Shown here: piece by piece, positions 1-8,739 of the stretch
Layout: each line of letters opens with the position of its first letter
Position numbering within the stretch: position 1 is the stretch's first letter
Source of the DNA: CAWBCR01 sp963787375
GTDB taxonomy: Bacteria > Chloroflexota > Anaerolineae > Aggregatilineales > UBA3940
Assembly (NCBI GenBank): GCA_963787375.1
Contig: CAWBCR010000022.1
Coordinates: forward strand, 62,001-126,000
Length of the DNA stretch: 64,000 bases
Direction of reading: 5' to 3'
Translations under genes and position numbers: made by a program
Notes under the pieces: model-generated
Databases searched by the model: none
What the model was told of the DNA's origin: nothing
The model's input: the letters and a program-made list of their open reading frames with translations, nothing else

Positions 1-29
1 ACGACCTGATTGTTATCGCCGCCGACTGA
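1..29 (+). CDS. possible 3' end of an upstream gene
   Basis: Eight codons (reading DLIVIAAD) are open from the window edge and end in a TGA at 27-29, followed 12 bases later by a good Shine-Dalgarno for the next gene. The frame and spacing fit the tail of a co-directional upstream gene, but the fragment is too short to identify or to prove that it is coding. Confidence 0.3.
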
Positions 30-56
30 GCAGCACACCCGGCAGGGAGATGTGAC

Positions 57-677
57 GTGCATGTTCTGTTTCTCATCCGGCACGCGCAGAATGACTACGT
101 TCGCAGCGGGATTCTGGCCGGCTGGACGCCCGGCGTGCACCTCAACGACGAGGGCCGTCGGCAGGCTGAGGCACTGGGCGAGAGACTTGCAGACGCCAAG
201 TTCCAGGCAGTATACTCTAGTCCGTTAGAACGGGCTGTGGAGACAGCCGAAGCGATTATCACCCACCACGCCGAGATTGAGCTTCAGGTTGAGAACGACC
301 TCGGCGAGGTGCATTATGGCGACTGGCAGGGCAAGCGGCTTCGCAAACTTGCCCGGACCCGCCTGTGGCAGGTGGTGCAGAACTACCCCAGTGGCGCGCG
401 CTTCCCGAACGGCGAATGTCTGCGAGAGATGCAGTTCAGGGTTGTGGGCGCGCTGGAACGCATCGCCGAGCAGAATCCCGGCAGCACCGTGGCCGTTGTC
501 TCCCACTCAGATGTCATCAAGGCGGTGGTTGCTCACTACTGCGGCATGCACCTGGACCTGTTTCAAAGGATCATTATCTCGCCGGCGTCGATATCCATCA
601 TCGCGCTGGAACGTCTGGGGCCCCGCATTGTGCGCCTTAACGACACCAGTCATCTTGACAATCTGAAGCAGGACTGA
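57..677 (+). CDS. histidine phosphatase family protein (MSMEG_4193-type putative phosphomutase)
   Basis: This 206-residue protein starts with GTG at 57 behind AGGGAGA. It opens with the LIRHA motif of the histidine phosphatase/phosphoglycerate mutase superfamily, where the RH histidine is the phospho-acceptor, and has a second catalytic SHSD segment near residues 147-150. The length fits the superfamily. It is followed by a DUF3090 gene and a kinase-like gene, an association I know from Actinobacteria and Chloroflexota for the MSMEG_4193 subgroup. The substrate is unknown; phosphatase or mutase activity on a small phosphorylated molecule is an inference. Confidence 0.85.
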   Translation: MHVLFLIRHAQNDYVRSGILAGWTPGVHLNDEGRRQAEALGERLADAKFQAVYSSPLERAVETAEAIITHHAEIELQVENDLGEVHYGDWQGKRLRKLARTRLWQVVQNYPSGARFPNGECLREMQFRVVGALERIAEQNPGSTVAVVSHSDVIKAVVAHYCGMHLDLFQRIIISPASISIIALERLGPRIVRLNDTSHLDNLKQD

Positions 678-715
678 GCCACCGCGATCCCCACCCTACC
701 TGTGAAAAGGTGAGT

Positions 716-1250
716 ATGCCTGAAGAATTCGAACTCAGCCCTGCTGATATTGTAACAATCGGCACGATTGGCCCGCTAGGCCAGCGCGTATTTCATCTGC
801 AGGCCAAACAGGGTGACACGCTGCTAACAGTCCTTATCGAGAAGGTGCAGGCGGCAGCCATCTCCGAAAGCATCGCAAAGGTGCTGGAGGAGATCCACAG
901 AGAGTATGAGCTTGAGACGCCCGAACCGGACCTGACTGCAATGGATCTCGACCTTCAAGAGCCGATCCTGCCGTTGTTCCGCGTGGGGCAGATTGGACTG
1001 GGCTACGACCACGAGAATGACCTGTTGATGCTGATCGTCAGCGAGTTGCTGCCGGACGAAGAAGCGGGCGATCCCGCGCCTCGCGCGCATTGGAGCCACG
1101 CGCTCACAGATGCGCGCGTTGGCTGCCCACGCCGGTGAGGTCGTGGCGGCGGGTAGGCCCATCTGCGGGAACTGCGGACAGCCAATCGACCCCGAAGGGC
1201 ACTTCTGCCCCAAGAGCAACGGTCACCGAAAGCCGGTTTCGTGGGCGTAA
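716..1250 (+). CDS. DUF3090 family protein, interrupted by a single-base frameshift
   Basis: The start is taken at ATG 716, five bases after AAAGG; GTG 710 is the alternative. The first frame matches the N-terminal body of DUF3090 and then runs off at 1138. The next frame, from about 1095 to the TAA at 1248-1250, carries the conserved C-terminus: a WATRSQM-like segment and a CGNCG...DPEGHFCP motif with three cysteines and a histidine, which looks like a small metal site. Removing the A near 1094, just after a TGG codon, joins the halves. Family function is unknown. It is the middle gene of the conserved three-gene cassette. Confidence 0.8.
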
Positions 1251-1268
1251 GCCGGCCACCGAAAGCTT

Positions 1269-2012
1269 ATGAGCCACATCCCCGACGATTCTCCCGGTAT
1301 TTCCTTTGAGCAGGCGCTTGATCTCCTGAATAGTGGCAAGCTGATCGAGACGCATGGCCTGCTGCCGTGGGGCTCCAACTACACGTTCTTGATAGGTGTC
1401 AGCGACGGACAGCTTGAAGCGCTGGCGGTGTACAAGCCACAGCGCGGCGAGCGCCCATTGTGGGACTTCCCCGACGGGACGCTGTGCAAGCGCGAAGTCG
1501 CCGCTTACGTGATCAGCGAGGCGTTGGGCTGGCGTATTGTGCCGCCTACTGTCCTGCGCGATGGGTCGCAGGGCATGGGCAGCCTCCAATTGTTTGTCCC
1601 GCACGATCCCGAGCAGAACTACTTCACCTTCGACAAGAGTTATTTGCCACAGCTTGCGCGTATCGCGCTGTTCGACCACATCATCAACAACGCGGACCGC
1701 AAAGGCGGCCACTGCCTGCTCGACGAGGCAGGCAACATCTGGGCTATCGACCACGGAGTGTGCTTCCATGCCCAGCCCAAGCTGCGCACGGTCATCTGGG
1801 ATTTTGCCGGGGACAGGATCCCGAACGAGCTGCTGGTCGACGTAGGTCAGATGTGCGAGACGCTTGAGGGCGGTGAGCTGGTCGACCAGCTCAAGCCGTT
1901 GTTGAGCGCTGACGAGATCGACGCGCTGCGCGTCCGGACCGGGCGGCTGTCGCAGACAGGCAAGTTCCCGGAGACGGGACCCGGTCGCAGCTATCCCTGG
2001 CCGCCGGTGTGA
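1269..2012 (+). CDS. SCO1664 family protein, PI3/PI4-kinase-like fold
   Basis: This 247-residue protein matches what I know of the SCO1664 family, which is distantly related to phosphatidylinositol 3/4-kinases. Kinase-like features are visible: an ALAVYKP segment with a candidate ATP-binding lysine (about residue 55), a DHIINNADRKGGH catalytic-loop-like segment (about 139-151) and an AIDHG segment resembling the metal-binding motif (about 163-167). The substrate is unknown; it could be a small molecule or a protein. It is the last gene of the cassette and is followed at once by a strong hairpin. The Shine-Dalgarno is weak, so coupling to DUF3090, 18 bases upstream, is possible. Confidence 0.8.
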   Translation: MSHIPDDSPGISFEQALDLLNSGKLIETHGLLPWGSNYTFLIGVSDGQLEALAVYKPQRGERPLWDFPDGTLCKREVAAYVISEALGWRIVPPTVLRDGSQGMGSLQLFVPHDPEQNYFTFDKSYLPQLARIALFDHIINNADRKGGHCLLDEAGNIWAIDHGVCFHAQPKLRTVIWDFAGDRIPNELLVDVGQMCETLEGGELVDQLKPLLSADEIDALRVRTGRLSQTGKFPETGPGRSYPWPPV

Positions 2013-2041
2013 GTCGCTGGATGTCGCTATGAGATAACAAA

Positions 2042-2071
2042 GAGGGCGAGCCCCGGTCGGGGCTCGCCCTC
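2042..2071. terminator. strong hairpin between convergent genes
   Basis: A perfect 13-bp stem (GAGGGCGAGCCCC and its complement) closes a 4-base loop between the stop of the SCO1664-type gene and that of the MBL gene. The U-rich side (TCTTTGTTA) follows it on the minus strand, so it should terminate the MBL transcript best. It may also slow the plus-strand transcript. Confidence 0.7.
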
Positions 2072-2089
2072 CGTCACATCACGAGTGGG

Positions 2090-2938
2090 TCAGCCCTTAG
2101 CGGCCTCGCGTTCCTGGCGAAGCACGCGGTACAGCGTTTCGGCATTGCTGTGATGCAGTTGCTGGACCAGTCCGTTCAGCGCGATGCGATTCTTGCCACA
2201 GTCCTCGATCTCGATCCGGTCGAGCGCCTCAGGGCCCTGATTGCGGTCGACCACCCGCTCAACCTTCTTGCGCAGCAACTCCAGGTAATGCAGGTCCTCA
2301 TCCAGGCGGCTCTCGACCTCGCCACGCAGGATAACCTCACCGTGCCCCTGCACGATACTCTCGTACTGCCCGCCGCGCAGCGCTTCGAGCGAGTGTACAT
2401 AGGCCTCCCAACTGCCATCGGCAAAGAACGGGACTGGCATCATCGTGTCGGAGGCAAACAGCACTCGCTCTTCCTCGACCATGCATACAATCGAGTCCAT
2501 GCTGTGCCCCGGCGAATACCACATCGTGAGCGTTACGCCGCCGAGATGAAGCGCCATGATCCCCTCGTTAAACACCACGTCTGGCAGGCGCAGCGTAATC
2601 GTTGCCATCTCACGAGAATTGCGGCGGGCATTCTCAAGCCCCAGCCGCCCCCGTGTATCCAGCAACTCGCGGCACAGACTGTGACTGACGACCCGCGCGC
2701 CGTCAAACAGGCATGTACCGAGTGTATGATCAGCGTGGTAGTGTGTGTTGACCACGTACTTTACCGGCACGCCATGCCGCTCCTGGACATACTGAAGGAT
2801 TTGCCGCGTCTCGACGGGGAAGGCCAGCGTGTCAATCACAATCGCGCCAGCCGGGGTGATGATCGCGCCGGCTGTTACCTGGGCATATAGCTCGCTGGTG
2901 AAAACGAAGATATTGTTCGATACAAGCTCACGGAGCAT
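2090..2938 (-). CDS. MBL-fold metallohydrolase
   Basis: A 282-residue metallo-beta-lactamase-fold protein. The signature THYHADH is at about residues 66-72, with later metal ligands in SPGHS (about 145) and ASDTM (about 164), and a C-terminal GHG (about 200). There is no signal peptide, so it is probably cytosolic. The superfamily includes glyoxalase II, lactonases and persulfide dioxygenases; nothing here selects among them. It is transcribed alone on the minus strand, downstream of a structured intergenic RNA, and ends at the bidirectional hairpin. Confidence 0.85.
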   Translation of the reverse strand: MLRELVSNNIFVFTSELYAQVTAGAIITPAGAIVIDTLAFPVETRQILQYVQERHGVPVKYVVNTHYHADHTLGTCLFDGARVVSHSLCRELLDTRGRLGLENARRNSREMATITLRLPDVVFNEGIMALHLGGVTLTMWYSPGHSMDSIVCMVEEERVLFASDTMMPVPFFADGSWEAYVHSLEALRGGQYESIVQGHGEVILRGEVESRLDEDLHYLELLRKKVERVVDRNQGPEALDRIEIEDCGKNRIALNGLVQQLHHSNAETLYRVLRQEREAAKG

Positions 2939-2964
2939 GTCTGTAAAGATGCCTGAACGCTAAT

Positions 2965-3238
2965 AACTGTTGGCTCAACACAACGAATATTACTGTTCGA
3001 GAATATCACATCAGGTACTGCCAGCGCAACTCATTGTGTTAAATTGACACGTAATAGGCGCACGAAAACTCCAGGCCGAAGGGCCTGGAGTCATAAGACA
3101 AAGGCACCTGCCACGAGGTGCGGACTGAGTTTGAGAGACCTGCTTACGCAGGTGGGTGCCGTGTCACAGGAGCAGCGTTGGCACAAGGCCCCGCATCATC
3201 CAGTGAACATCAGCTCCCTTTCTACAAACTGTTGGCTC
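2965..3238 (+). repeat. 12-bp direct repeat AACTGTTGGCTC
   Basis: The same 12 bases occur at 2965-2976, in the leader of the MBL gene, and at 3227-3238, inside the candidate ncRNA in the arm predicted to be single-stranded. Both copies have the same orientation, so the two RNAs could not pair through them. A shared protein site or chance are both possible. Confidence 0.4.
3002..3029 (-). promoter_or_regulatory. possible promoter of the MBL gene
   Basis: On the minus strand a TTGCGC element (3024-3029) and a GATATT element (3002-3007) are 16 bases apart, about 65 bases upstream of the MBL start. Both match the consensus only partly. Confidence 0.3.
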
Positions 3239-3269
3239 TAGAACGAGTACCAACACCGCATGGCAGGCT
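3062..3269 (-). ncRNA. structured non-coding RNA, possibly 6S RNA
   Basis: This unit lies in a 414-base gap (2939-3352) with no convincing gene. On the minus strand a -10-like TACAAA (3277-3282) is followed by a 14-bp long-range helix pairing 3254-3267 with 3107-3120, with one mismatch and one G-U pair. Inside it are a second weak helix and a 6-bp hairpin with a GUAA tetraloop (3138-3153). A 10-bp terminator hairpin (3068-3091) followed by UUUU closes the unit. A closed rod of about 160 nt with a small hairpin on the 3' side of a central bubble is the shape of 6S RNA. I cannot confirm the family from conserved bases. Confidence 0.42.
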
Positions 3270-3303
3270 GAAACCGTTTGTACCACATGCGCGGCACGCC
3301 CGC

Positions 3304-3337
3304 AAAAAGTCGCTGTGCGGGGGAAGCACCCCCACCC
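3304..3337 (-). terminator. weak terminator after aspS
   Basis: A GGGGG/CCCCC hairpin (3319-3333) is followed on the minus strand by a T5 tract (3304-3308) about ten bases later. The long gap between stem and U-tract weakens the call. The position just after the aspS stop supports it. Confidence 0.4.
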
Positions 3338-3352
3338 TGCCGTGTGTGGGGC

Positions 3353-5136
3353 TCACTCCTCAATCTGCACGTCGTCCGCGAGGCGAATATGCAGTTCTTC
3401 AAGCTGCTCCGCGTCGACCACACTCGGCGCACCGGCCATCAGGTCAGCGGCCCGCTGCGACTTCGGGAAGGCGATCACCTCGCGGATATTCGGCTCGCCG
3501 GCCATGAGCATCACCAGCCGGTCGATGCCCGGTGCGATACCTCCATGCGGCGGTGCGCCATACTCGAATGCGTCCAGCATGTGGCCGAATTGCTCGCGGG
3601 CCTGCTCAATGTCGAGGCCGATCAGCTCAAAGATCTTCTCCTGTATGGCGCGGTCGTGGATACGAATGCTGCCGCCGGCCACCTCGTAGCCATTGCACAC
3701 CAGGTCGTACTGCTGCGACTGCACCGCCGCCGGGTCCGACTCGAGCAGATGCAAATGCTCGGGCTTGGGCATGGTGAACATGTGGTGTGATGGCGCGTAG
3801 TGGCCGTCCTCAAGCTCGGGCTCAAATAGCGGGAAGTCGACGATCCAGCAAAAGCACATCTGGCCAGCGTCGGTGAGATTCAGCCGCGCGCCAAACTCCG
3901 TGCGCAGCGCGGACAGCGCCTCGTTGACGACCTTCTCCGCGCATCAGCCACGATAAGGATCAGGTCGCCGGGCTGCGCCCCTGCATGCGCGACGAGTTCC
4001 GCCATCAGGTCATCGCTGAAGAACTTTGCAATACTCGACTTCCGTGTGCCATCCGAGTCGACGGCCACCGTCGCCAGTCCTTTCGCACCCGCCTCCTTCG
4101 CGATCTCCTCAAGCTCGCCGACTTCCTTTCGACTGTAGCCCGCGCAGCCGGGCGCGACGACTGCCCGCACCCGCCCGCCGGCTTCGAGCGCCCCGTTAAA
4201 TACGCGGAAGTCGGTGCGCGCGGCGATCTTGCCCATGTCGATCAGTTCCATGCCAAAACGCATGTCGGGCCGGTCGGTGCCAAAGCGCTCCAGCGCCTCG
4301 GAATAGGCAAGCCGTGGGAAAGGCTTGAAGCTGAGTTCCTTATCCGACACCGTCTCAACCATGCCGGTCATCAACGACTCGATCAACTGCAGGATATCCT
4401 CGCGCTCGACGAAGCTCATCTCCAGGTCAAGCTGGGTGAACTCCGGCTGGCGGTCGCCGCGCTGATCCTCGTCACGGAAGCAGCGGGCGATCTGGAAGTA
4501 GCGCTCATAGCCGGCGACCATCAGCAGTTGTTTGAGTTGCTGGGGACTCTGTGGCAGCGCAAAGAACTTGCCGGGGTGCACGCGGCTGGGCACCAGGTAA
4601 TCGCGCGCGCCTTCAGGTGTGCTCTTGAACAGGATCGGCGTCTCAATCTCGACAAAACCGCGCTCGCTGAGGTACCTGCGAATGAACAGGACAGCCTCAT
4701 GGCGCAGCAGCAGATTGCGCTGCATCCGCGCCCGACGCAGGTCGAGATATCGCCAGCGCATACGGGTCTCTTCGTTGGGCTCCTGCTCACCACTGATCTC
4801 AAACGGCGTTGTCCTGGCTGTATTCAGGACGGTGATCGCCGATGCCTTCACTTCGATTTCGCCGGTTGGCATCTTGTCGTTGACGGCTTCGGGCAGGCGT
4901 TTGGCGACAGTGCCCACAATCTGAAGCACGTACTCGCTGCGAACCTCCGCCGCGCGCGCATGGACGTCCGGTGCTTCGCCAGCATCGATCACGACCTGTG
5001 TGATCCCCCATCGGTCGCGCAGGTCGATGAATGTCAGGCCGCCGTGCTCCCGCCGGCGGTTCACCCAGCCCGCCAGTGTGACGACCTGGCCGGCGTTCTC
5101 TGCTCGAAGCTCGCCGCAGTTATGTGTTTTCAGCAT
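3353..5136 (-). CDS. aspS: aspartyl-tRNA synthetase, interrupted by a frameshift
   Basis: It charges tRNA-Asp (or Asp/Asn) with aspartate in the cytosol. The N-terminus is the OB-fold anticodon-binding domain (GWVNRRREHGG, about residue 26). Class II motif 2 (FRDED...EFTQLDLE) follows near residue 220 and motif 3 (GIAPGIDR) near the C-terminus. The expected total of about 594 residues is normal for bacterial AspRS. The frame breaks near 3937: adding one G to a GG run in the ADARR/EKVVNEAL segment restores it. The gene has its own promoter and a 240-base leader with an internal terminator. A single such enzyme is expected to be essential, so a sequence error is the likely reason for the break. 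Confidence 0.92.
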
Positions 5137-5184
5137 GGACTCTTCTCTCCCGTTCGATTTGATGGTTCAAGAAGCGGCCTTCAG

Positions 5185-5223
5185 CCGCAAAAGAAAGCCG
5201 CCCGTCGTGTGCACGCGGGCGGC
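5185..5223 (-). terminator. intrinsic terminator in the aspS leader (possible attenuator)
   Basis: An 8-bp GCCGCCCG/CGGGCGGC stem (5197-5204 with 5216-5223) is followed on the minus strand by TTTCTTTT. It lies between the aspS promoter and the aspS start. It could end a separate short RNA of about 190 nt or act as an attenuator of aspS. The 335-base gap (5137-5471) holds no gene. No T-box core sequence (TGGNACC) was found. Confidence 0.6.
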
Positions 5224-5382
5224 AGTGGTGGCCTGGGAATGTGTTTACAGATCGTCAGGTCGCACCAGGCTGTGCCCGCTGTGGCAGGGATTAGCATTGG
5301 GATTATTCCCATCAACGACGCGCAGAGGCAGCCTGACAGTCGTGCGGAACATGACGGTTACATCCTCTCCTGATTGTGCAGG

Positions 5383-5412
5383 ATTGTAGCATACACGGCA
5401 GATGCAAGTCAA
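5383..5412 (-). promoter_or_regulatory. promoter upstream of aspS
   Basis: TTGACT (5407-5412) and TACAAT (5383-5388) are separated by 18 bases on the minus strand, close to the sigma70 consensus. Transcription would start near 5376, giving aspS a leader of about 240 bases. Confidence 0.7.
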
Positions 5413-5471
5413 CAGACAGAAGGCGCGACATCCGCCGCGCCTCCGTCTCTTGCTGCGCCGCCGATGGCAGG

Positions 5472-7021
5472 CTAGTTGAACGACATCTTGATGTCGCCCA
5501 GGTCTGAGTCTCCTGCGTCGCCGGGAATGTCGAGCCAGGTATTCTCACAGATATAGTTTGACCCATAGATGAAGAACGCCGAATAGGTCGCTCCACGTGG
5601 GACGCCATCGAGTTGGAAGGCACCGGTGCTGTTCGTCTCGCTGCTGGCGACCACCTGGGTCATATCAAGATGTGTGCCGCTGAAGAACGTGCTGCACGAG
5701 ACTTTCGGGTTCAGGACGCCGAATACCCCACCGGAAAGAGGCTGACCGGTGGCCCCATCGACAGCGCGCCCGGTGATAGTGATCCCGCCGCCACCGGCGC
5801 TGCCCGCCGAGCCGCCATCGTAGGTCACGCTCAGGTCGTAGGGCTCTGCCGCGCTCGATCCGCTGTAGCTGACGACGGCTACGTAGAACGTGCCGGCGCT
5901 GGTGGGCGTGTAGTCGAAAACTCCTGTGGGTTCTCCGTCTCAGACGACGCCACCACGTTGGCATCTTTGTCCAGCAGGTAGAGGTCGTAGTCAGTGCCGG
6001 ACGGGATATTGGTGAGAAGGCCGTCAATAGGTGCAAGCGTGGTGATCGTGATCCAGAACACGTCAACGTCGTCCGCCCATGAGATATAAGCCGAGATGTG
6101 CTGACCGGAAGTGATCGGCCCGGCAGCCTGGTTGAGCGTGTCGTTAGGCTCGTAGGGATCCGGATCCGATGAGGGTGGCAGGCTGCTCGATTCGAGCGGC
6201 GGCGGCGCGCCGGCACTCTGTCGCACCACCGGGACGAGGTTCACCGGGCGCAGAATGCCCAGCCCGCCCAGCGTCACACCCTCGCGCACGTCGGGATTAA
6301 CGGCAGTTGGCACTGCCACAAGATTTCCGTACAGGTCGACAGCCGTGCCACCGCTGTTGCCGCTGGCAATGGCCGCGTCCGTCTTGATAATCACGCGCCG
6401 GTTAGCGCCGCTGACATCTGCGCTCTCGAAACCGCTGACCGCCCCGGTAGTGAAGGTGATCGTGTCGCCGCCCACGCCGGGATAGCCGAAAATATAGATT
6501 CGGTCGCCCAGGCGAAGCTGGTCGGAGTCGCCAATCTGAAGATAGGGCAAATTCGAGGGACTAGCAGGGTTGCCCTGCAAGTCCGACTTGATACGCAGCA
6601 GCGCCAGGTCAAGGTCCTGATCGTAATAAGCGATTTCGGCGATATACCGCTCCTGAGGCGGCTGGTCGGCGCTGGTGGTCATCAGGATGATCAGCACCGG
6701 CGCACCGCACGCCACATGGCAGTTGGTGAGAATCTCCCCATCAGGCGATATGATGGTGCCCGAGCCGCTCCACATCGGCGAGAGCGAGCTTCCCTGCGGC
6801 TGCGCGGCGATGATCTGCACCGAAGCCTGCGCGATCTGGTCGATCTGGTCGGGTGTCAGCTCGTTGGGGCGCGGACCTTCGGTGGCCACCTGCGGCTGCG
6901 CGGTGGGCTGCTGTGCAGGCTGCTGGATCGGTTGAAGCGTGGGGCCTGTGGCGACACCGGGCGTGTTGCAGGCCAGCACAGCCAGGGCCAGAACAGAGAT
7001 GACCAATACTATTCGACGCAT
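5472..7021 (-). CDS. trypsin-like serine protease lipoprotein with PPC and regulatory-like domains (frameshifted)
   Basis: The start is ATG 7021, eight bases after AGAGGAGA. A lipoprotein signal peptide ends in VLAC (Cys18), so the mature protein should be anchored outside the membrane. A Gln/Pro/Thr-rich stalk follows, then an S1-type protease domain with His in TNCHVACG, Asp in DLDLALLRI and Ser in ASGNSGGTA. A pre-peptidase C-terminal domain (DPYEPNDT...DYDLYLLD) comes next, and a carboxypeptidase regulatory-like domain (ITGRAVDGATGQPL) ends it. The frame breaks in an A4 run at 5917-5920 (plus strand) between GTDYDLYL and DYTPTSAGTFYV. The gene directly follows a PrsW-like gene, 30 bases away, so the two are probably co-transcribed. 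Confidence 0.85.
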
Positions 7022-7051
7022 GGGTGTATTCTCCTCTACGACCAGCACCAC

Positions 7052-8476
7052 CTACTGATCAACCGTGAATTGCACCGACCGCAGCAGCCGGTCATAGAGC
7101 ACCCGGCTGGCATCGAAATCCTCCGGCTCCGCTTCCAGGCGGAACGTTATCATCCGGCCACCTACCTGCACGTATGTTTCGACACCGCTGACCACCGCCG
7201 GGCCCGCGCCGGTGCTGGCGGCGTACTGGTACACCGAACGGATCGCCGGCTGCCCGCCGACGGTGAGTCCACTGTCGCGGCTCAGTTCCACAAACAGGTT
7301 CCGCTGGTAGCTGATGGTGGCGATCCGCTCGGCAACGCGCAGGTCGAGCGATGAATCAAGGCGGTCCTTCTCGTCGATCACCGTGATGCTCGGCTTGAAC
7401 ACGCCCCGCACCGTCAGATCGCGGATCGCGAAGCTGCTGGCATCACCCGTGTCGCTGGCCCAGCCAGCAGGATAGCGAAAGTCGACCGGGACAGAACTGC
7501 TGGAATAGGCAACCATGCGCGATCGCACCAGCGCCCCGCTGCCCAATCCGACTGCGACGGCCAGCGCCAGCGCGCCGATCAGCAGCCAATCGTAGCGCAC
7601 CCGGATATCCCACGGCATGTCTTTGGAACGCGCGTGCGCTGTGATTGATATGGTCGTCAGATCGCCAACGGCGCGGCGCAGGGCCCGGCGGAAGAACGCG
7701 AACAGCACAGCGCCCGCCACCACTGCCAGCACGACAGCCACAGCCAGACCATACCACGGATTGAATGACAACCGATTCGAAAGCTCGCCGCTGGCAACCT
7801 GGTAAATGCCGTTGATGACGGTCACAATGGCCAGGCCTTGCGTCATCCAGCCGAGGCTTTTGCCATCAATCTTGACTCGCCCGATGTAGTAACCACTGAT
7901 CGCGCCCAGCACGCCCTGGATCAGCGCGTTGTCGACAGCATAGATAGCCCCTGCCAGCGGCAGCACGCCGCCCGACTGGAGCACGTACGCCACGTTGAGG
8001 ATGGTTGCGAAACCCAGCCCAGAGGCCATCCCGTACACAATGCCATCCGGATGGCGGTCAAACTCAGTGGTGCCGAGCACCACATAGCGCACCATCGCCA
8101 CCTTGAGCGTCTCCTGCATCAACGCGATGGTGAGGGTCGTCAGAATGAGGCGCACAACCAGCCCCGAAAAGACGTCGATGGTATGGCCCAGTACGTAACT
8201 GGCGAATGGAATGGCGGCTGCCGCTGCCAGCGCACCGAACACGAACATCCGCGCAACCAGCCTCTTGGGCTCCGGTTCAGCGCGGTCCTGCTGATAGAAG
8301 AAGGTCATCCAGATCAGCGCTGGGACGAGCGCCAGAAAGACTCCCAGCAGCACGACACCGGCGCTGCTGGCAGGGCTCGGCAGCACAGCAGAGATCACGA
8401 TAAACAGGGCCAGGCCGACCATCGTAATCAGACTGGATATCCAGAAACTGCGGCGGTACGACACCTCTTGTTCCAC
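7052..8476 (-). CDS. PrsW-family membrane protein with altered catalytic motifs
   Basis: A 474-residue polytopic protein starting at GTG 8476 behind GGAGGT. The first 270 or so residues hold about eight membrane segments and match the PrsW/CPBP-like intramembrane metalloprotease family (EPEPKRL, MQETLK, HPDGIVYG). The usual EExxK pair is QETLK, so the first catalytic glutamate is replaced. The third-motif histidine position appears to be Asn (AVDNALIQG). A C-terminal domain of about 150 residues follows one more membrane segment and is predicted to be outside. It may be a non-catalytic relative. It is encoded with the trypsin-like lipoprotein, suggesting a shared envelope role. Confidence 0.75.
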   Translation of the reverse strand: MEQEVSYRRSFWISSLITMVGLALFIVISAVLPSPASSAGVVLLGVFLALVPALIWMTFFYQQDRAEPEPKRLVARMFVFGALAAAAAIPFASYVLGHTIDVFSGLVVRLILTTLTIALMQETLKVAMVRYVVLGTTEFDRHPDGIVYGMASGLGFATILNVAYVLQSGGVLPLAGAIYAVDNALIQGVLGAISGYYIGRVKIDGKSLGWMTQGLAIVTVINGIYQVASGELSNRLSFNPWYGLAVAVVLAVVAGAVLFAFFRRALRRAVGDLTTISITAHARSKDMPWDIRVRYDWLLIGALALAVAVGLGSGALVRSRMVAYSSSSVPVDFRYPAGWASDTGDASSFAIRDLTVRGVFKPSITVIDEKDRLDSSLDLRVAERIATISYQRNLFVELSRDSGLTVGGQPAIRSVYQYAASTGAGPAVVSGVETYVQVGGRMITFRLEAEPEDFDASRVLYDRLLRSVQFTVDQ

Positions 8477-8739
8477 GGGCTTACCTCCAGTTTCGGCTCA
8501 GCGCATCCGCCAGATTGCGTGTAGCTTACACCACGCTTCATGCAGGAGCAAGCAGACAGACCATGCCAGATCGTGCTGAGTGCGGTATGCTCAGCCCGCG
8601 AGGAGGGCGTTGTGCGGCGTGCGACACGCATACTGGCGCGAAAATCCATCCTGCTGATCAGTGTCCCGATGGTCATCGAGCGGGTCGCACTTCTGATGGG
8701 TCTGCCGCACGCCGGAGCGGTTCAAGAAGGTGAGGAGGC

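Noticed and set aside
5197..5290. Cobalamin-riboswitch-like B12 box (GCCACCACTG) in the aspS leader
   Set aside because: The box is imperfect, the other conserved blocks are missing or out of order, and aspS is not a B12-linked gene.
3985..5373. Long plus-strand open frame opposite aspS
   Set aside because: It mirrors the codon bias of aspS, has no ribosome-binding site and no recognisable motif.
5137..5412. T-box leader upstream of aspS
   Set aside because: The layout fits, but no TGGNACC antiterminator core was found; the nearest match (TGGTGCGACC) has extra bases.
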